Below are positions 62,731-64,000 of a DNA stretch of 64,000 nucleotides, in pieces (position 1 is the first letter of the stretch; the number at the start of each line of letters is the position of its first letter). The notes beneath the pieces were generated by a model, which was not told where the DNA came from, made no database searches, and saw only the letters and a list, made by a program, of their open reading frames with translations. This stretch comes from Phoebastria nigripes (taxonomy: Eukaryota > Chordata > Aves > Procellariiformes > Diomedeidae). The stretch lies in NCBI GenBank assembly GCA_035582835.1, contig JAYKAV010003166.1, positions 2,830,079 through 2,894,078 on the forward strand, given 5' to 3'. The position numbers and the translations under genes are program-made.

Positions 62731-63910
62731 AAAAAAAAAGAAAAAACCACAACAAAACCCCCCCAACCAAACACGTATTTCCACCACTGTTTTAAAGCGG
62801 GATTATTCCTGGGGAGCGGCTCCGTGTGTCCCCACCTCTGCCGCCCGTCCCGCAGCCCCTGCCAGCAGAATCAAACATTTCTCACCAACCTGCACCAGTA
62901 AATTTGCAAGTCTTCAGATGCAAAAAAAAAAAATTAAAAATAGTAATAAAAACAGAATACCAACCTCCCAAACTCGCTCGCTCGTGCGGCTGCTGGAGGG
63001 ACCGAACCGCCCGCGGGCTCNGCTCCGCGCACCCCGGTCCCTACTTCAGCCCTCCGGGAGGCAAAACTCTTCTGAATCCCCAAATCTGGTGGCCGGGAAG
63101 TTTATATCTTTCCCCTCGCTGTTTGCTATACACAGCAAGCCTCTATTTACTACCAAATAAAAGAAATACATGTATATTTCGACCACAAACAGCCGAGCTA
63201 GTTCTGTTCAGCCAAGCTCAAAACAGGGGCCGAGAAGAACCGTGTTATCTCTTGAATTGCAAACAAAGGCAGAGATTTGCCGAGCGGGATTGCAGCAGCA
63301 AACNGAAGTGGCCGCGGAGTTGCTAACAGCTTAGAGGAATGAAGCAACTTTCTTTGAATCGCACCAACCTCCCTGCCAAACAGTTTTTGTCTCTGTAAAG
63401 ATGATTTTTTTTTCCATCACTCAAAGCGATTGCTTTCACTCCATCCGAGGGCAGCAGTTGATGCCGGCTCTCCAGAAACTTCAGGCAGGGCCGGGGGTGC
63501 GGGGGGGGTGGGTGTTTACCTTAGCAGCCTGTCCCGCTCCTCGCCGGCGCTCCCCGCCCGAGAGCTGCTCAGCGCAGCCGGGGAAGCCGGGTCTGCTGCA
63601 GAGCCCTGGCTCGCCGGGCACCCACCGCCAAATGTCACCTCGTCCCTCGATGGGAGAGGTTAAACCGCTCGCTTCGCTTTTCGCCGGAGATTTTGGGGGT
63701 AGCATGGAGTTTGGGGAGACTTTTTGAGGGCTTGAGAAAAGCCTGAGCGCCAGACCCGGCTCGCTGAGGATGCAGAGGGAAAGGAGCATCCCCCCTCCGA
63801 GGGCTCCTTCCCGGCCGGGGGGGGAGGAAAAGCCCGTCCAGTCCCGGGGAGTCCCGCTGCAGGAGGGGTGCGGGTCAGGGGGCAACGAAGCCCTCAGCCC
63901 ACCGCCTGTG
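62731..63910. other. Non-coding region at the right edge
   Basis: Poly(A)-rich tract (62724-62760), then moderately GC-rich DNA. No homeobox or other domain is readable on either strand, so the HMX3 coding region is not in the window. Confidence 0.55.
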
Positions 63911-63916
63911 TCCAAC

Positions 63917-63922
63917 TTTATT
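63917..63922 (-). terminator. Possible HMX3 poly(A) signal at the window edge
   Basis: AATAAA on the minus strand (context CGCAATAAAGTTGG), followed downstream by GT-containing sequence. From the expected HMX3-HMX2-BUB3 order, a minus-strand gene should end near here. The assignment to HMX3 is inference. Confidence 0.3.
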
Positions 63923-64000
63923 GCGCGGTTTCACAGCCTGTTGTCTGCTGTCGATTCCGCGGCGCGCAAAGGCAGCAAGAAGCAGAAAAGCTGGGCTCTG

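Noticed and set aside
1..64000. CRISPR arrays, operons, prophage, integrons or other prokaryotic systems
   Set aside because: Spliced vertebrate genes, CR1 LINEs and CpG islands show this is animal nuclear DNA. No regularly spaced repeats or bacterial gene structure were seen.

Overview
This window looks like vertebrate, most likely avian, nuclear DNA. The evidence is spliced genes with GT/AG introns, AT-rich non-coding flanks, CR1 LINE 3' ends of the bird type (tail ending in TATGATTCTATGATT), worn MIR-like SINE relics, and scattered single Ns plus one N-run typical of a draft assembly. Two genes can be read with confidence, both on the minus strand. BUB3 (coding exons 41127-51643, promoter near 54.4-54.65 kb) is a WD40 spindle-checkpoint protein. 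HMX2 (56185-57734, two coding exons) is an NK-5/Hmx-class homeobox transcription factor. The tandem order HMX2 then BUB3 matches, from memory, the amniote HMX3-HMX2-BUB3 block (human 10q26). HMX3 is therefore expected just beyond the right edge, and a possible 3' end for it is visible at about 63.92 kb.

Layout. 1-40.7 kb is a gene-poor desert: no multi-exon coding pattern, CR1 and MIR fragments, simple repeats, a 49-bp tandem duplication, a 66-bp dispersed repeat pair, and several AT-rich blocks dense in homeodomain-like TAAT and octamer motifs that look like conserved non-coding elements. 40.8-54.6 kb is BUB3, with eight exons, the first non-coding. I reconstruct a 326-residue protein whose seven coding exons join in frame without a break. 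54.0-63.9 kb is a GC- and CpG-rich domain holding the BUB3 promoter, HMX2, its promoter (about 57.9-58.0 kb), and AT-rich islands at 59.65-59.95, 60.68-61.6 and 62.55-62.73 kb that look like developmental enhancers.

How the parts fit. BUB3 is a housekeeping cell-cycle gene, and its promoter carries ZNF143, NRF1, GC-box and CCAAT motifs. HMX2 is a tissue-restricted developmental gene of inner ear, hypothalamus and neural tissue. The enhancer-like islands to its right, and probably some blocks in the desert to its left, more likely serve HMX2/HMX3 than BUB3. I found no convincing undescribed protein system. The most unusual features are a duplicated 12-nt splice acceptor/stop module at the BUB3 C-terminus, GGGGCC-type G-quadruplex arrays on the sense strand of both genes, and a 16-nt motif shared by two candidate enhancers.
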